From: Hyphomicrobiales bacterium
GTDB taxonomy: Bacteria; Pseudomonadota; Alphaproteobacteria; Rhizobiales; Beijerinckiaceae
NCBI GenBank assembly: GCA_017302635.1
Contig: JAFLCX010000001.1
Coordinates: 868,001 to 932,000 of the forward strand
Direction: 5' to 3'
DNA length: 64,000 nucleotides
Shown: positions 26,037 to 35,098 of the stretch, one piece after another
Layout of the letters: each line of letters starts with the position of its first letter
How positions within the stretch are numbered: position 1 is the stretch's first letter
Made by a program: the position numbers and the translations under genes
Notes under the pieces: generated by a model
The model's database searches: none
What the model was told of the DNA's origin: nothing
What the model saw: the letters and a program-made list of their open reading frames with translations, nothing else

Positions 26037-26323
26037 CACACACCCTCGACAATCACAAAATCACCGACACTGACAGGGAAGCGAATGCGGCGCGCTTCCA
26101 TGTATTCAGGCGAGAAGAAATAGGTCTTCGCCTGCTCGAAGCTCTCGAACTCGATGATGACATTGCGCGTACGGCCCTCGCCCTCGACGATCTCGGCCTT
26201 GCCGCCGCGTGCCAGCGGTTTGCCGCCATATTTCGCGATGGCCTCCGAAGCCTTGGCGGCATAGGCCTTGTAGGCTTCGGGATCATGCACGGAAACGCGG
26301 CCGATCAGATATCCTTTGGGCAT
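26036..26323 (-). CDS. DUF1330 protein (copy 2)
   Basis: A 95-residue DUF1330 protein beginning MPKGYLIGRVSVHDPEAYKA, with NVIIEFESFEQAKTYFFSPEY. It is the tandem paralogue of the next gene, from which it has diverged considerably. It lies 10 bp after pyrF and overlaps its neighbour by one base. No enzyme activity can be read from the sequence. Confidence 0.88.
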   Translation of the reverse strand: MPKGYLIGRVSVHDPEAYKAYAAKASEAIAKYGGKPLARGGKAEIVEGEGRTRNVIIEFESFEQAKTYFFSPEYMEARRIRFPVSVGDFVIVEGV

Positions 26324-26333
26324 GGTCTACTCC

Positions 26334-27026
26334 TTATGAAGCTGAAGCGATCTCGTCGAGGATCGAGCGCATCGCGGTCTTCGGGTCAGCGGCGCCCGTG
26401 ATCGGCCGGCCGATCACCATATTGTCGACGCCGGCGCGGATGGCTTCTCCCGGCGTCATGACGCGCTTCTGGTCGGCAAGCGCCGAACCGGCAGGGCGGA
26501 TGCCCGGCGTGACAATCGCGAGGCTTTCACCCACAGCGCGCCTCACCGTGGCGATATCGACAGCCGAACAGATGATGCCGCGGCATCCGGCTTCCTCGAT
26601 CTGCCGGGCACGCCGCGCGATGAGATCCTGCACACCCATTCCGTATCCCGCACGGGCGAGATCACCATCATCCATCGATGTCATGACCGAAACGCCCAGC
26701 ACGCCCAGCGACGAGCCGGCAGCCCCCTTCGCGGCGGCGGCCAGGGTCTGCGGATAGGCGTGAACAGTGAGGAAGGTCATGCCCATGCGGGCGATCTGAC
26801 CCACGCCCTTCTCAATCGTGTTGGGGATGTCATGGAGCTTGAGATCAAGGAAAACCTTCTTGCCTGAAGCCACGAGGTCGCGCGCGAAATCAAGCCCGCC
26901 GACGAAGGCGAGTTCGTATCCGATCTTGTAGAAGGTTGCTTCTTCGCCAAGTGTGTCGACGATCGAGCGCGCCTGCGCGACATCCGGCACATCGAGAGCA
27001 ACGATCACGCGATCGCGGATATCCAT
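26334..27026 (-). CDS. pyrF: orotidine 5'-phosphate decarboxylase
   Basis: Last step of UMP synthesis; 230 residues. The active-site signature FLDLKLHDIPNTIEKG holds the Asp-Lys-Asp catalytic set, and VIVALDVPDVAQA near the start and TPGIRPAGSA near the end complete the family pattern. Five bases separate it from the upstream FMN reductase gene and ten from the first DUF1330 gene. The order pyrF-DUF1330-dapB-gpmA is common in Hyphomicrobiales. Confidence 0.97.
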   Translation of the reverse strand: MDIRDRVIVALDVPDVAQARSIVDTLGEEATFYKIGYELAFVGGLDFARDLVASGKKVFLDLKLHDIPNTIEKGVGQIARMGMTFLTVHAYPQTLAAAAKGAAGSSLGVLGVSVMTSMDDGDLARAGYGMGVQDLIARRARQIEEAGCRGIICSAVDIATVRRAVGESLAIVTPGIRPAGSALADQKRVMTPGEAIRAGVDNMVIGRPITGAADPKTAMRSILDEIASAS

Positions 27027-27031
27027 TGCCT

Positions 27032-27595
27032 TCAGCCTTTCGCCCTGAGCTTCAACTCTGTCAGCAGCCGCGCCAATGTGCCCGCAAGCAGCTTCGCCCC
27101 GCCTTCATCCGCCAGCACGCCCTCTTCGCCAATCGCCTTGTTCGCGAAGGGGATAGCAGCCATTTCCGGGATCACCAGCGCACCGAACCCCAGTTCGAGC
27201 ACCGAACGGAACTGGGTGAGCGCCCGATATCCGCCACGCGGGCTCGGAGAGGCAGCGCCAAGCGCCACGACCTTGCCGGCAAGGCCGGGCTTGCCGCCAT
27301 TGCACATGCTCGCCCAGTCCAGAGCGTTTTTCAGCAGCGGCGGATACCCGGAATTGTATTCCGGGCAGGCGATGAAGAGGCCATCATGCGCCTGCAACAC
27401 GTCATTGAAACGGCGGGCTTCGGAGGGCGGATTGGGCCTCCCGTCCTCATCCACGAACGGAAGCGTGAAATCGGCGAGCGAAATCTCGGTCACATCCGCG
27501 CCAAGCGCCCTGAGATCGCGGGCGGCAATTGCGGCGAGGCGACGATTGAACGAGGTTGGGCGGGTGGAGCCAGAGAAAACCAGAATGCGCGCCAT
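27032..27595 (-). CDS. NADPH-dependent FMN reductase family protein
   Basis: Flavodoxin-fold oxidoreductase of 187 residues. The FMN phosphate-binding loop is FSGSTRPTSFNRRL, and CPEYNSGYPPLLKNALDW is the characteristic FMN_red signature. The likely role is a quinone or chromate-type reductase using NAD(P)H; the substrate is not predictable. The ATG at MARILVF has GAGG about 6 nt upstream; the frame remains open 70 codons further without conservation. It leads the pyrF-dapB-gpmA run and is divergent from cysK. Confidence 0.88.
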   Translation of the reverse strand: MARILVFSGSTRPTSFNRRLAAIAARDLRALGADVTEISLADFTLPFVDEDGRPNPPSEARRFNDVLQAHDGLFIACPEYNSGYPPLLKNALDWASMCNGGKPGLAGKVVALGAASPSPRGGYRALTQFRSVLELGFGALVIPEMAAIPFANKAIGEEGVLADEGGAKLLAGTLARLLTELKLRAKG

Positions 27596-27614
27596 GCATC
27601 GCCTCGCCTTGTTG

Positions 27615-27632
27615 AACTGCCCCTCGGCAGTT
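27615..27632. promoter_or_regulatory. inverted repeat in the cysK upstream region (1)
   Basis: A perfect 7-bp inverted repeat, AACTGCC-CCTC-GGCAGTT, in the 90-bp gap between the divergent FMN reductase and cysK genes. It is either an operator or a leader hairpin. I do not recognise the regulator. Confidence 0.4.
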
Positions 27633-27656
27633 AGATGAAAAGCACGGATCTGCAAA

Positions 27657-27673
27657 CGCGAAATTCTTTCGCG
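27657..27673 (+). promoter_or_regulatory. hairpin just upstream of the cysK ribosome-binding site (2)
   Basis: CGCGAAA-TTC-TTTCGCG forms a 7-bp stem ending 3 bases before the GGGGGA Shine-Dalgarno. Its position suggests an effect on translation initiation of cysK. Confidence 0.35.
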
Positions 27674-27685
27674 CTCGGGGGAAAA

Positions 27686-28720
27686 ATGATTCACGACGGT
27701 CTGGTGTCCGCCATCGGCAACACGCCGCTGATCAAGCTCAGGCGCGCTTCGGAGGAAACGGGCTGCACGATTCTCGGCAAGGCTGAGTTTCTCAACCCCG
27801 GTCAATCGGTCAAGGATCGGGCTGCCTTGTTCATGATCCGCGATGCCCTTGCGAAAGGCCTCGTGAAACCCGGCGGCACAATTGTCGAGGGCACGGCGGG
27901 CAATACCGGTATCGGCCTCACGCTCGTGGGCAACACGATGGGCATGAAAAGCGTGATCGTGATCCCCGAAACCCAGAGCGAGGAGAAAAAGCTCGCTTTA
28001 CGCTCGGCTGGCGCGACGCTCATCGAAGTGCCCGCAGCCCCCTATTCCAACCCCAACAACTTCGTGCGTGTTTCGGGCCGTCTCGCAGAGCAGCTCGCGA
28101 AAACCGAGCCGAACGGCGCGTTCTGGGCCAACCAGTTCGACAATATCGCGAACCGGCAGGCGCATATCGAGACGACCGGCCCCGAAATCTGGGGCGATAC
28201 TGGCGGCAAGGTGGATGGTTTCATCTGCGCCGTCGGCTCCGGCGGCACGCTGGTCGGCACCGCGATGGCGCTGAAGGCCAGGAACCCGTCGGTCAAGATC
28301 GGCCTTGTCGATCCGTTCGGCGCCGCGCTCTACAGCTATTACACGACGGGCGAACTGAAATCCGAGGGCTCATCGATCTCCGAGGGGATCGGTCAGGGGC
28401 GGATCACGAAGAACCTCGAAGGCTTTGCGCCCGATTTTGCCTGCCGTGTCAGTGATGAGGAAGCGCTCGGCATCGTCTTCCAACTGGTCAAGGAAGAAGG
28501 GCTCGTGATGGGCTCGTCGACGGGCGTGAATGTCGCCGGTGCGATCCGCCTCGCGAAGGAAATGGGGCCGGGCCATACGATCGTGACGATCCTGTGCGAT
28601 TACGGCACCCGCTATGCCTCCCGGCTGTTCAATCCGGAGTTCCTGCGCTCGAAGAACCTGCCCGTGCCGGCATGGCTGGAAGCAAAGGCCGGTTTCAGCG
28701 TGCCGCTGATTGCCGTCTGA
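27686..28720 (+). CDS. cysK: cysteine synthase A
   Basis: O-acetylserine (thiol)-lyase, PLP-dependent, making cysteine from O-acetylserine and sulfide; 344 residues. SAIGNTPLIKL, NPGQSVKDRAAL (PLP Lys43) and the phosphate-binding loop EGTAGNTGIGL are present. The Asn/Gln-rich lead into the Lys differs from the E. coli text NPSFSVKCR but is usual for this alphaproteobacterial group. The ATG with GGGGGA upstream gives MIHDGLV; an earlier in-frame ATG adds 17 residues. It is divergent from the FMN reductase and preceded by two inverted repeats. Confidence 0.92.
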   Translation: MIHDGLVSAIGNTPLIKLRRASEETGCTILGKAEFLNPGQSVKDRAALFMIRDALAKGLVKPGGTIVEGTAGNTGIGLTLVGNTMGMKSVIVIPETQSEEKKLALRSAGATLIEVPAAPYSNPNNFVRVSGRLAEQLAKTEPNGAFWANQFDNIANRQAHIETTGPEIWGDTGGKVDGFICAVGSGGTLVGTAMALKARNPSVKIGLVDPFGAALYSYYTTGELKSEGSSISEGIGQGRITKNLEGFAPDFACRVSDEEALGIVFQLVKEEGLVMGSSTGVNVAGAIRLAKEMGPGHTIVTILCDYGTRYASRLFNPEFLRSKNLPVPAWLEAKAGFSVPLIAV

Positions 28721-28726
28721 GGCCCG

Positions 28727-29386
28727 TTATGACTGGTTCTGGCGATAGACCCAGACGCAGGCCGGCGGCAGGTTGAGCCAGACCCGCGGGCTCACATGCG
28801 AGTCGAAACCGCCCGCCTTTTTCGGCATCGGCGAGACAGCAGCATAGGTGAACTGGATGAAGGGTGCGCCGGGCCGCATCAGCGCAAAAGCCTCGCGCAG
28901 CAAGGCGAGACGCAGTTTCTCGGGCCGGGTGAAGAGCGGAAGCGACGAAACCAAAGCGGCAGCAGGCGCCTCAAGCTGATCCTTCAGCGTGCGCCCCAAG
29001 GCATAGGCGTCGCCCTCGATGATGGTGGCGCGCGGATAGCGCTTCTTGAGAAGCACACAGAATTCCGGGTTGAATTCGATGAGAACAAGACGATCTTCGG
29101 TCACGCCACGGGCGATCAGGGCATCGGTCACGGGGCCGGTGCCGGGTCCGAGTTCGATCACCGGGCCTGCGAGCGAGGGGTCGACATAGCTCGCCATCTT
29201 CTTCGCGAGCGCCTTGGAGGAGGGCGAAACTGCGCCAGTTTTCAACGGGTTGTCGAGCCAGGACTTCAGGAACCGGGCATCGTCATCGATTTTCGCCTGC
29301 TTCACCTCGGCGGAAATCTTGTCGACGAGCTTCTTGCCCGTCCGGCGGATATCCTCGAAGGCTTTCTGCTGACGAAGTCCGGACAA
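28727..29386 (-). CDS. pmtA: phospholipid N-methyltransferase PmtA
   Basis: SAM-dependent methyltransferase converting phosphatidylethanolamine to phosphatidylcholine at the inner membrane, of the Sinorhizobium/Agrobacterium type; 219 residues. The SAM-binding motif is VIELGPGTGPVTDAL, and LKTGAVSPSSKALAKKMA and SSLPLFTRPEK are family text. The N-terminal helix, rich in Lys and Arg, probably contacts the membrane. It follows dnaJ on the same strand, as in rhizobia. It consumes three SAM per lipid, releasing SAH for ahcY. Confidence 0.9.
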   Translation of the reverse strand: MSGLRQQKAFEDIRRTGKKLVDKISAEVKQAKIDDDARFLKSWLDNPLKTGAVSPSSKALAKKMASYVDPSLAGPVIELGPGTGPVTDALIARGVTEDRLVLIEFNPEFCVLLKKRYPRATIIEGDAYALGRTLKDQLEAPAAALVSSLPLFTRPEKLRLALLREAFALMRPGAPFIQFTYAAVSPMPKKAGGFDSHVSPRVWLNLPPACVWVYRQNQS

Positions 29387-29491
29387 GCTCGACGCTCCCG
29401 CTCACGATACGCTGCCCCGGAATACTAGCCGGCTCGCGAGCTTGCAAGCCTGCTCTGCGACATTTGCACGCATGAAAGCCGGCTAAGGAGT

Positions 29492-30634
29492 TCAGCCAGA
29501 GGCCGAACCACCAAAGAAGTCTTTGACTTTACTGAAAAAACCGGCGGATTCAGGGCTTGTGGCGTTCGACGAATCCTTCTCGAATTCGGAGAGCAATTCG
29601 CGCTGACGCTTGGTGAGATTCTGCGGCGTTTCCACCAGGACCTGCACATAGAGATCGCCCATTTCCTTCGAGCGCAGCACGGGCATGCCCTTGGCGCGCT
29701 GGCGGAACTGCTTGCCCGATTGTGTTCCCTCCGGAACCTTGATCACGGCCTCGCGGCCATCGAGTGTCGGCACCTTGATATCCGTGCCCAAAGCGGCAGC
29801 CACCATCGAAATCGGCACCCGGCAGAACAAATCCGCCCCGTCGCGGCTGAAAAACCCGTGCGGCTTCACCGAGAGGAAGATGTAAAGATCGCCGGGGGGT
29901 GCGCCGCGCGCGCCGGCTTCGCCCTTGCCGGAGAGACGCATGCGCGTGCCGTCTTCCACACCCGCCGGGATTTCGACCGAAAGCGTGATTTCCTTCAGCG
30001 TGCGACCAGAGCCCGAGCAATTGCGGCATGGGTCCTCGATCACTTCGCCGCGACCGTGACAGGTCGGGCAGGTGCGTTCGATCGCGAAGAAACCCTGCAT
30101 GGCGCGCACACGCCCCTGCCCATTGCAGGTGGGGCAGGTCTTGGGTTTTGAGCCCGGCTTGGCCCCGGTGCCAGTGCAGGCCTCGCAAGTGATCGAGGTG
30201 GGCACCTTGATGGTCATGTCCTTGCCGGAATAGGCATCTTCCAGGCTAATCTCGAGATTGTAGCGCAGGTCAGCGCCGCGCTCGCGCCCGCGGCCACCGC
30301 GCCGACCACCCCCGCCCCCGAAGACATCGCCGAAGATATCCTCGAAAATATCCGACATCGAGGAGGCAAAATCCGGCCCGAAGCCGCCCGGCCCGCCGCC
30401 GCCACCATTCTCGAATGCGGCATGGCCGAACCGATCATAGGCGGCGCGCTTCTGGCCATCCGAGAGAACCTGATAGGCCTCGTTGATCTCCTTGAAGCGC
30501 TTCTCGGCTTCGGCATCCCCCGGGTTCTTGTCCGGGTGATATTGCATCGCAAGCTTACGGAACGCTGATTTCAGCGCCGCTTCATCCGCGTTTTTCGCGA
30601 CGCCGAGAATGTCGTAGTAGTCACGCTTGGACAT
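29492..30634 (-). CDS. dnaJ: chaperone DnaJ
   Basis: Hsp40 co-chaperone of DnaK, 380 residues. It has a J domain with the HPD tripeptide in [10 protein letters not shown], a Gly/Phe-rich linker with an unusual run of glycines ([11 protein letters not shown]), and a zinc-finger domain with four CxxCxGxG-type repeats ([32 protein letters not shown]). Two C-terminal substrate-binding domains follow. It lies downstream of dnaK in the same direction, separated by a palindromic repeat. Confidence 0.97.
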   Translation of the reverse strand: MSKRDYYDILGVAKNADEAALKSAFRKLAMQYHPDKNPGDAEAEKRFKEINEAYQVLSDGQKRAAYDRFGHAAFENGGGGGPGGFGPDFASSMSDIFEDIFGDVFGGGGGRRGGRGRERGADLRYNLEISLEDAYSGKDMTIKVPTSITCEACTGTGAKPGSKPKTCPTCNGQGRVRAMQGFFAIERTCPTCHGRGEVIEDPCRNCSGSGRTLKEITLSVEIPAGVEDGTRMRLSGKGEAGARGAPPGDLYIFLSVKPHGFFSRDGADLFCRVPISMVAAALGTDIKVPTLDGREAVIKVPEGTQSGKQFRQRAKGMPVLRSKEMGDLYVQVLVETPQNLTKRQRELLSEFEKDSSNATSPESAGFFSKVKDFFGGSASG

Positions 30635-30664
30635 GCGTCAGGCTCCGGGCGGCAAACGCTCCGC

Positions 30665-30752
30665 CGTCATGGCCGGGCTAGGCCCGGCCATCCACGACTG
30701 CATCTCGAATGGGAAAAGACGTGGATGCCCGGAACAAGTCCGGGCATGACGC
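30665..30752. repeat. palindromic extragenic element (RPE-like) between dnaK and dnaJ
   Basis: Two inverted units: CGTCATGGCCGGGCTAGGCC continuing to CCACGAC on the left, and GACGTGGATGCCCGGAACAA continuing to CGGGCATGACG on the right. Each unit is itself a hairpin (GGCCGGG/CCCGGCC; GCCCGG/CCGGGC). The CGTCATG...CCGGGC...CCACG pattern is the familiar extragenic palindrome of Bradyrhizobium, Methylobacterium and relatives. It could set the ratio of dnaK to dnaJ transcripts by folding in the mRNA. Confidence 0.7.
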
Positions 30753-30780
30753 CGTGCAGGCATGGGGTTGAGGCCCGACA

Positions 30781-32691
30781 TCACGACTTCTTCTTGTCGT
30801 CCTTCGAGACATCCTTGAATTCGGCGTCGATGACGTCATCCGTCTTCGCGCCATCCTTCTCGGCATCGGCCCTGGCAGCACTTTCCTGCTCGGCCTTGTA
30901 GATGATCTCGCCGATTTTCATCGCGGCCTGCATGAGCGCGTTGGTGCGCTCCGTGATCATCTCGGCATCGTCGCCCGCGAGGGCGTCCCGCAGGCTGCCG
31001 ATGGCGGCCTCGGCGCCGGTCTTTTCGGCTTCGGGCAACTTGTCCGCATGCTCTTTCAGCGACTTTTCGGTCGAGTGGATCAGGCTTTCGGCCTGATTTC
31101 GGGCCTCGACCATCTCGCGACGCTTCTTGTCCTCCTCGGCATTGGCCTCGGCTTCCTTGACCATCTTCTGGATATCGGCATCCGAAAGCCCCCCCGAGGC
31201 CTGAATGCGGATCGCCTGTTCCTTGTTGGTCGCCTTGTCCTTCGCCGTGACGTTCACGATGCCATTGGCGTCGATATCGAAGGTCACCTCGATCTGCGGG
31301 ATCCCACGCGGGGCAGCAGGCAGGCCTTCGAGGTTGAAACGCCCGAGCAGCTTGTTGTCCGCCGCCATTTCGCGCTCGCCCTGATAGACCTGGATGGTCA
31401 CGGCCGTCTGGCCGTCCTCGGCGGTCGAGAAGACCTGGCTCTTCTTGGTCGGGATCGTCGTGTTGCGATCGATCAGGCGCGTGAACACGCCGCCGAGCGT
31501 CTCGATGCCGAGCGAGAGCGGGGTAACATCGAGCAGCAGCACATCCTTCACATCGCCTTGCAGCACGCCGGCCTGAATGGCGGCACCGACGGCCACAACC
31601 TCATCCGGGTTCACCCCCTTGTGCGGCTCCTTGCCGAAGAACTGCTTCACGACTTCCTGGATCTTCGGCATACGCGTCATGCCGCCGACGAGGACAACCT
31701 CGTCAACCTGACCGGCCTGAATGCCCGCATCCTTGAGCGCCTTTTTGCAGGGCTCGATGGTGCGCTGCACGAAATCATCGACAAGGCTCTCGAATTTCGC
31801 GCGGCTGAGCTTAATGGCGAGATGCTTCGGGCCCGAAGAATCGGCCGTGATGTAGGGCAGGTTGATTTCGGTCTGGAGGGCGGAGGAAAGCTCGATCTTG
31901 GCTTTTTCGGCCGCTTCCTTCAGGCGCTGGAGGGCGAGCTTGTCCTTCTTCAGGTCAATGCCCTGCTCCTTCTTGAACTCGTCGGCGAGATATTCGACGA
32001 GGCGCATGTCGAAATCCTCACCGCCAAGGAAGGTATCGCCGTTGGTCGATTTCACTTCGAAGACGCCGTCGCCGATCTCCAAAATCGACACGTCGAAGGT
32101 GCCGCCGCCGAGGTCATAGACCGCGATCGTGCCGGTGGTTTTCTTGTCGAGACCATACGCGAGGGCCGCCGCGGTCGGCTCGTTGATGATGCGCAGCACC
32201 TCGAGGCCGGCGATCTTGCCGGCATCCTTGGTCGCCTGACGCTGGGCGTCGTTGAAATAGGCCGGCACGGTGATCACAGCCTGCGTGACAGGCTGGCCGA
32301 GATAGGCCTCGGCCGTCTCCTTCATCTTCATGAGGGTGAAGGCGGAAATCTGGGAGGGCGAATATTTCTTGCCCTCGGCCTCGACCCAGGCATCGCCGTT
32401 ATCGGCCTTGACGATCGAATAGGGCACGAGGCCCTTGTCCTTCTGGGTCAGCGGGTCGTTATAAGGACGACCGATGAGGCGCTTGATCGCGAAGAAGGTC
32501 TTTTCCGGGTTTGTCACAGCCTGGCGCTTGGCCGGCTGGCCGACAAGGCGCTCGCCATCGGGCGTGAACGCCACGATGGACGGTGTGGTGCGGGCCCCTT
32601 CCGCGTTCTCGATCACCTTCGGCGTCGAGCCTTCCATGACGGCGACGCAGGAATTGGTGGTGCCCAGATCGATCCCGATAACTTTACCCAT
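30781..32691 (-). CDS. dnaK: chaperone DnaK (Hsp70)
   Basis: Main Hsp70 chaperone, 636 residues. The ATPase domain starts [20 protein letters not shown] and has [17 protein letters not shown] and [16 protein letters not shown]; the substrate domain begins around [18 protein letters not shown] charged C-terminus follows. GAGGAG precedes the chosen ATG by 6 nt; nine further codons are open upstream. An RpoH-type promoter about 150 bp upstream fits heat induction, and the roughly 140-nt leader contains a small CGGCCT-CTTT-AGGCCG hairpin. Confidence 0.98.
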   Translation of the reverse strand: MGKVIGIDLGTTNSCVAVMEGSTPKVIENAEGARTTPSIVAFTPDGERLVGQPAKRQAVTNPEKTFFAIKRLIGRPYNDPLTQKDKGLVPYSIVKADNGDAWVEAEGKKYSPSQISAFTLMKMKETAEAYLGQPVTQAVITVPAYFNDAQRQATKDAGKIAGLEVLRIINEPTAAALAYGLDKKTTGTIAVYDLGGGTFDVSILEIGDGVFEVKSTNGDTFLGGEDFDMRLVEYLADEFKKEQGIDLKKDKLALQRLKEAAEKAKIELSSALQTEINLPYITADSSGPKHLAIKLSRAKFESLVDDFVQRTIEPCKKALKDAGIQAGQVDEVVLVGGMTRMPKIQEVVKQFFGKEPHKGVNPDEVVAVGAAIQAGVLQGDVKDVLLLDVTPLSLGIETLGGVFTRLIDRNTTIPTKKSQVFSTAEDGQTAVTIQVYQGEREMAADNKLLGRFNLEGLPAAPRGIPQIEVTFDIDANGIVNVTAKDKATNKEQAIRIQASGGLSDADIQKMVKEAEANAEEDKKRREMVEARNQAESLIHSTEKSLKEHADKLPEAEKTGAEAAIGSLRDALAGDDAEMITERTNALMQAAMKIGEIIYKAEQESAARADAEKDGAKTDDVIDAEFKDVSKDDKKKS

Positions 32692-32840
32692 AATCTGCTC
32701 CTCTCGTTCGGCGAGCATCTCTCCCGTGGGTCCCGAAGCAACCGGGGAGAGAATGATGAACCGGCCTCTTTAGGCCGAAAGCCTGTTAAAATTTCAAGGA
32801 GAGCCATAGCCCTGATGGCCATCGGCTTCCGTTGAGCGCG

Positions 32841-32869
32841 ATATAGGGACGCAAAAAGCGGCTCACAAG
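32841..32869 (-). promoter_or_regulatory. RpoH heat-shock promoter of dnaK
   Basis: On the minus strand: CTTG, an 18-nt spacer, then CCTATAT. This agrees with the alphaproteobacterial RpoH consensus CTTG-N17/18-CYTATNT. It lies about 150 bp upstream of the dnaK start, within the gap to the TRIC-family gene. Confidence 0.65.
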
Positions 32870-32900
32870 AGTGTGATCAGCCGGAATCAACAGGCGGCAG

Positions 32901-33524
32901 TCATTCCTGTTCTCTCGAGCTGCGGCGGCGATAGACGGGGAGCGACCAGCCGAAATGAAGCGCAAGGCCGCGCAGGGCGAAGGCCGCGATCACACCCGCC
33001 AGAATAGCAAGGTCGCGCGCGACGACATCGCGCAGCAGCATGAACACCGCCGCCCCGAGAAAGGCAGCACTCGCATAAATCTCGCCGCGCATGATCACGG
33101 GGATTTCAGCACCCATCATATCGCGGATAAACCCACCGACCACGGCCGTGATGACCCCGCAGGTCACCGCCACGATAAAGCCGTGGCTCGCAGCGGCCTC
33201 GGCGCCCATCACGCAGAACGCCGCCATGCCGATCGCATCGAGCCAGAGCAGGAATTTGAGGCGCGAAAGCGTCAGGTGCGCGAGGAAGAACGTCGCGGCC
33301 GAAGCCGCAGCACAGACCAGCAGATAGGCCGGCTCCTTCACCCAGAAAACCGGAATGACGCCCAACACCAGATCCCGGAACGTACCGCCACCAATGCCAG
33401 TGACCGTGCCAAAGAAAATGAAGGCGATGATGTCCATTTCTTTCCGCGACGCGACCAGCGCACCCGAAATGGCGAAAACGACGACACCGATCCAGCTGAC
33501 GAGAGAAATCGAATCCAGAATCAT
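32901..33524 (-). CDS. TRIC/YicG (UPF0126) family membrane protein
   Basis: Integral membrane protein of 207 residues with seven predicted helices in two repeats of three plus one. Each repeat holds the glycine-rich text FGTVTGIGGGTFRD and CGVITAVVGGFIRDM. The family is the bacterial counterpart of trimeric intracellular cation channels, some of which conduct K+ or Na+. Its physiological role here is unknown. It lies between dnaK and the Ada-like gene on the same strand, only 6 bp from the latter. Confidence 0.88.
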   Translation of the reverse strand: MILDSISLVSWIGVVVFAISGALVASRKEMDIIAFIFFGTVTGIGGGTFRDLVLGVIPVFWVKEPAYLLVCAAASAATFFLAHLTLSRLKFLLWLDAIGMAAFCVMGAEAAASHGFIVAVTCGVITAVVGGFIRDMMGAEIPVIMRGEIYASAAFLGAAVFMLLRDVVARDLAILAGVIAAFALRGLALHFGWSLPVYRRRSSREQE

Positions 33525-33530
33525 GCGCTC

Positions 33531-34460
33531 TCATCGCATGGTTTTTCCCGCCTCCCAACCCAGCATGGCGCGCTTGCGCGTCAGCCCCCAATGGTAGCCG
33601 GTGAGCGCCCCGGATTTGCCCACAACCCGGTGGCAGGGCACGACGAAGGAAATCGGGTTACGCCCGACCGCGGCGCCCACGGCGCGAGCCGCGTTCGGCT
33701 TCTCGATACTCTGGGCGACCGCGCCGTAGCTCATGGCCTTGCCCATCGGTATTCCAAGCAGGGTCTCCCAGACGCGCACCTCGAAATCCGTGCCGATCAT
33801 GAAGACTCGCAAGGGCTGATCGGGCGACCAGAGTTCGGATAGGAAAATCCGCCGCGCGTACGGCGTCGTGAACGCGCTGTCCTCGATGATGCGGGCGCGC
33901 GGCCAGCGCGATGTCATGTCGGTCAGGGCCGCCACCCTCCCGATTTCCGGGGCCAGCGATTTCGCAGCCTGAGGCGCACCGGGATCGAGCCCTTGCAGAT
34001 CCTCCGCCCCGGCATCCGCGAAAGCCAGGCCGCAGAGCCCGCGTTCATTAGCCATCACAAGCGCCAGACCAAACGGCGACGCATGAAAGCCATAGCGGAT
34101 GACAAGTCCCTCGCCGCCGCTCTTGTATTCTCCCGGCGAGATGGCCTCATGAGTGACGAAGAGATCATGCAGTCTCGATGGACCGGAAAGGCCCGATTCG
34201 AAAGCAGCATCCAGCAGAGGCAAGCCTTCATCCAGCAATCGTCTGGCGTGATCGAGGGTCACCGCCTGAAGGAAGGCCTTCGGCGTGAGCCCCGCCCAGC
34301 GCCGGAAAAGCGCTGTCAGTTCTGCCGGTGTGAGGCTGACGGCATCGGCAATGGCCTCGATGCCAGGCTGGTCGCGGCTCGATTCCGAAATGAAACGGAT
34401 CGCCTTGCAGACCAAAGCATAATCGAGGCCCTGAGCGGATTGGGGGAGACGATCGAGCAT
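33531..34460 (-). CDS. Ada-like methylated-DNA-protein cysteine methyltransferase with AraC domain
   Basis: A 309-residue fusion: an AraC-type helix-turn-helix (about 15-105: IEAIADAVSLTPAELTALFRRWAG, shortened as SLTPAELTALFRRW), then an O6-alkylguanine-DNA alkyltransferase domain with acceptor motif FVVPCHRVVG and the helix ARAVGAAVGRNP. It lacks the N-terminal zinc/phosphotriester domain of E. coli Ada. It repairs O6-methylguanine by self-alkylation, and the AraC part may let it activate genes. The start MLDRLP is chosen for GAGG 7 nt upstream. Confidence 0.9.
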   Translation of the reverse strand: MLDRLPQSAQGLDYALVCKAIRFISESSRDQPGIEAIADAVSLTPAELTALFRRWAGLTPKAFLQAVTLDHARRLLDEGLPLLDAAFESGLSGPSRLHDLFVTHEAISPGEYKSGGEGLVIRYGFHASPFGLALVMANERGLCGLAFADAGAEDLQGLDPGAPQAAKSLAPEIGRVAALTDMTSRWPRARIIEDSAFTTPYARRIFLSELWSPDQPLRVFMIGTDFEVRVWETLLGIPMGKAMSYGAVAQSIEKPNAARAVGAAVGRNPISFVVPCHRVVGKSGALTGYHWGLTRKRAMLGWEAGKTMR

Positions 34461-34532
34461 GACAGACCTCATCATCAAAGGCCATCAGGTTAGCCTCCTG
34501 TCTTGCTCCTCACCACCCGATTTCAAATCTTC

Positions 34533-35024
34533 TCAACCGCGCTTGGCGACTGACAGCGCGCTCTGGAAATGAGCGGCGAATTCACCGCGTTCCTCACGCC
34601 CGAGCTGGGAGGCGATTTCGACGCGCGATTTGCCCTGCACAAGCTCGAGTTTCTCGGTTCCGAATTCGGGGTGTTCCTTCCGCTCCAGCCGCACCCAGGC
34701 CGGGTTGAATCGCCGCTCCCTCACCTTGCCGCGCCAGCTGACCGAGCGGAACATCAGTTCGATCTTCGAGAGCACGATGCGCTCATAGGCGCGCGCGGTC
34801 GCGTTGTGATAGCGGAAGGCCGCGTAGATCAGCAGCAGATCGAGCCCCAGAAAGCCGACAACCGGCCACGCACCCATGAGATAAAAGGGAATCGAAATCG
34901 CCGTGGTGACAAACACCAGAAAGGCCATCAACCAGAAGAGCCCGCGAGCCGACAATGAGCGGTGAGGTGTGATCACCGCATCGAAAACGGGATCATTCTC
35001 GCTTTTCGGATGGCCTTGCTGCAT
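34533..35024 (-). CDS. DUF2244 membrane protein
   Basis: A 163-residue protein with two adjacent membrane helices (GLFWLMAFLVFVTTAISIPF and VVGFLGLDLLLIYAAF) and a cytosolic C-terminal beta-rich part with WVRLER and SRVEIASQL. The family is of unknown function and in Alphaproteobacteria often stands next to nth, as here (divergent, about 75 bp). The ATG at MQQGHPK is chosen because the upstream extension overlaps the nth start region and has no conserved content. Confidence 0.82.
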   Translation of the reverse strand: MQQGHPKSENDPVFDAVITPHRSLSARGLFWLMAFLVFVTTAISIPFYLMGAWPVVGFLGLDLLLIYAAFRYHNATARAYERIVLSKIELMFRSVSWRGKVRERRFNPAWVRLERKEHPEFGTEKLELVQGKSRVEIASQLGREERGEFAAHFQSALSVAKRG

Positions 35025-35098
35025 GGCGCGGGCTCGATTGCTGGCGGAATATCTGGGCGCAAGATAGCGTAGCTGCCCACGAGTGAAAGGGGATGGGA

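Noticed and set aside
31048..32835. 595-codon plus-strand open frame opposite dnaK
   Set aside because: It is a complementary-frame artefact of the highly biased dnaK codon usage.
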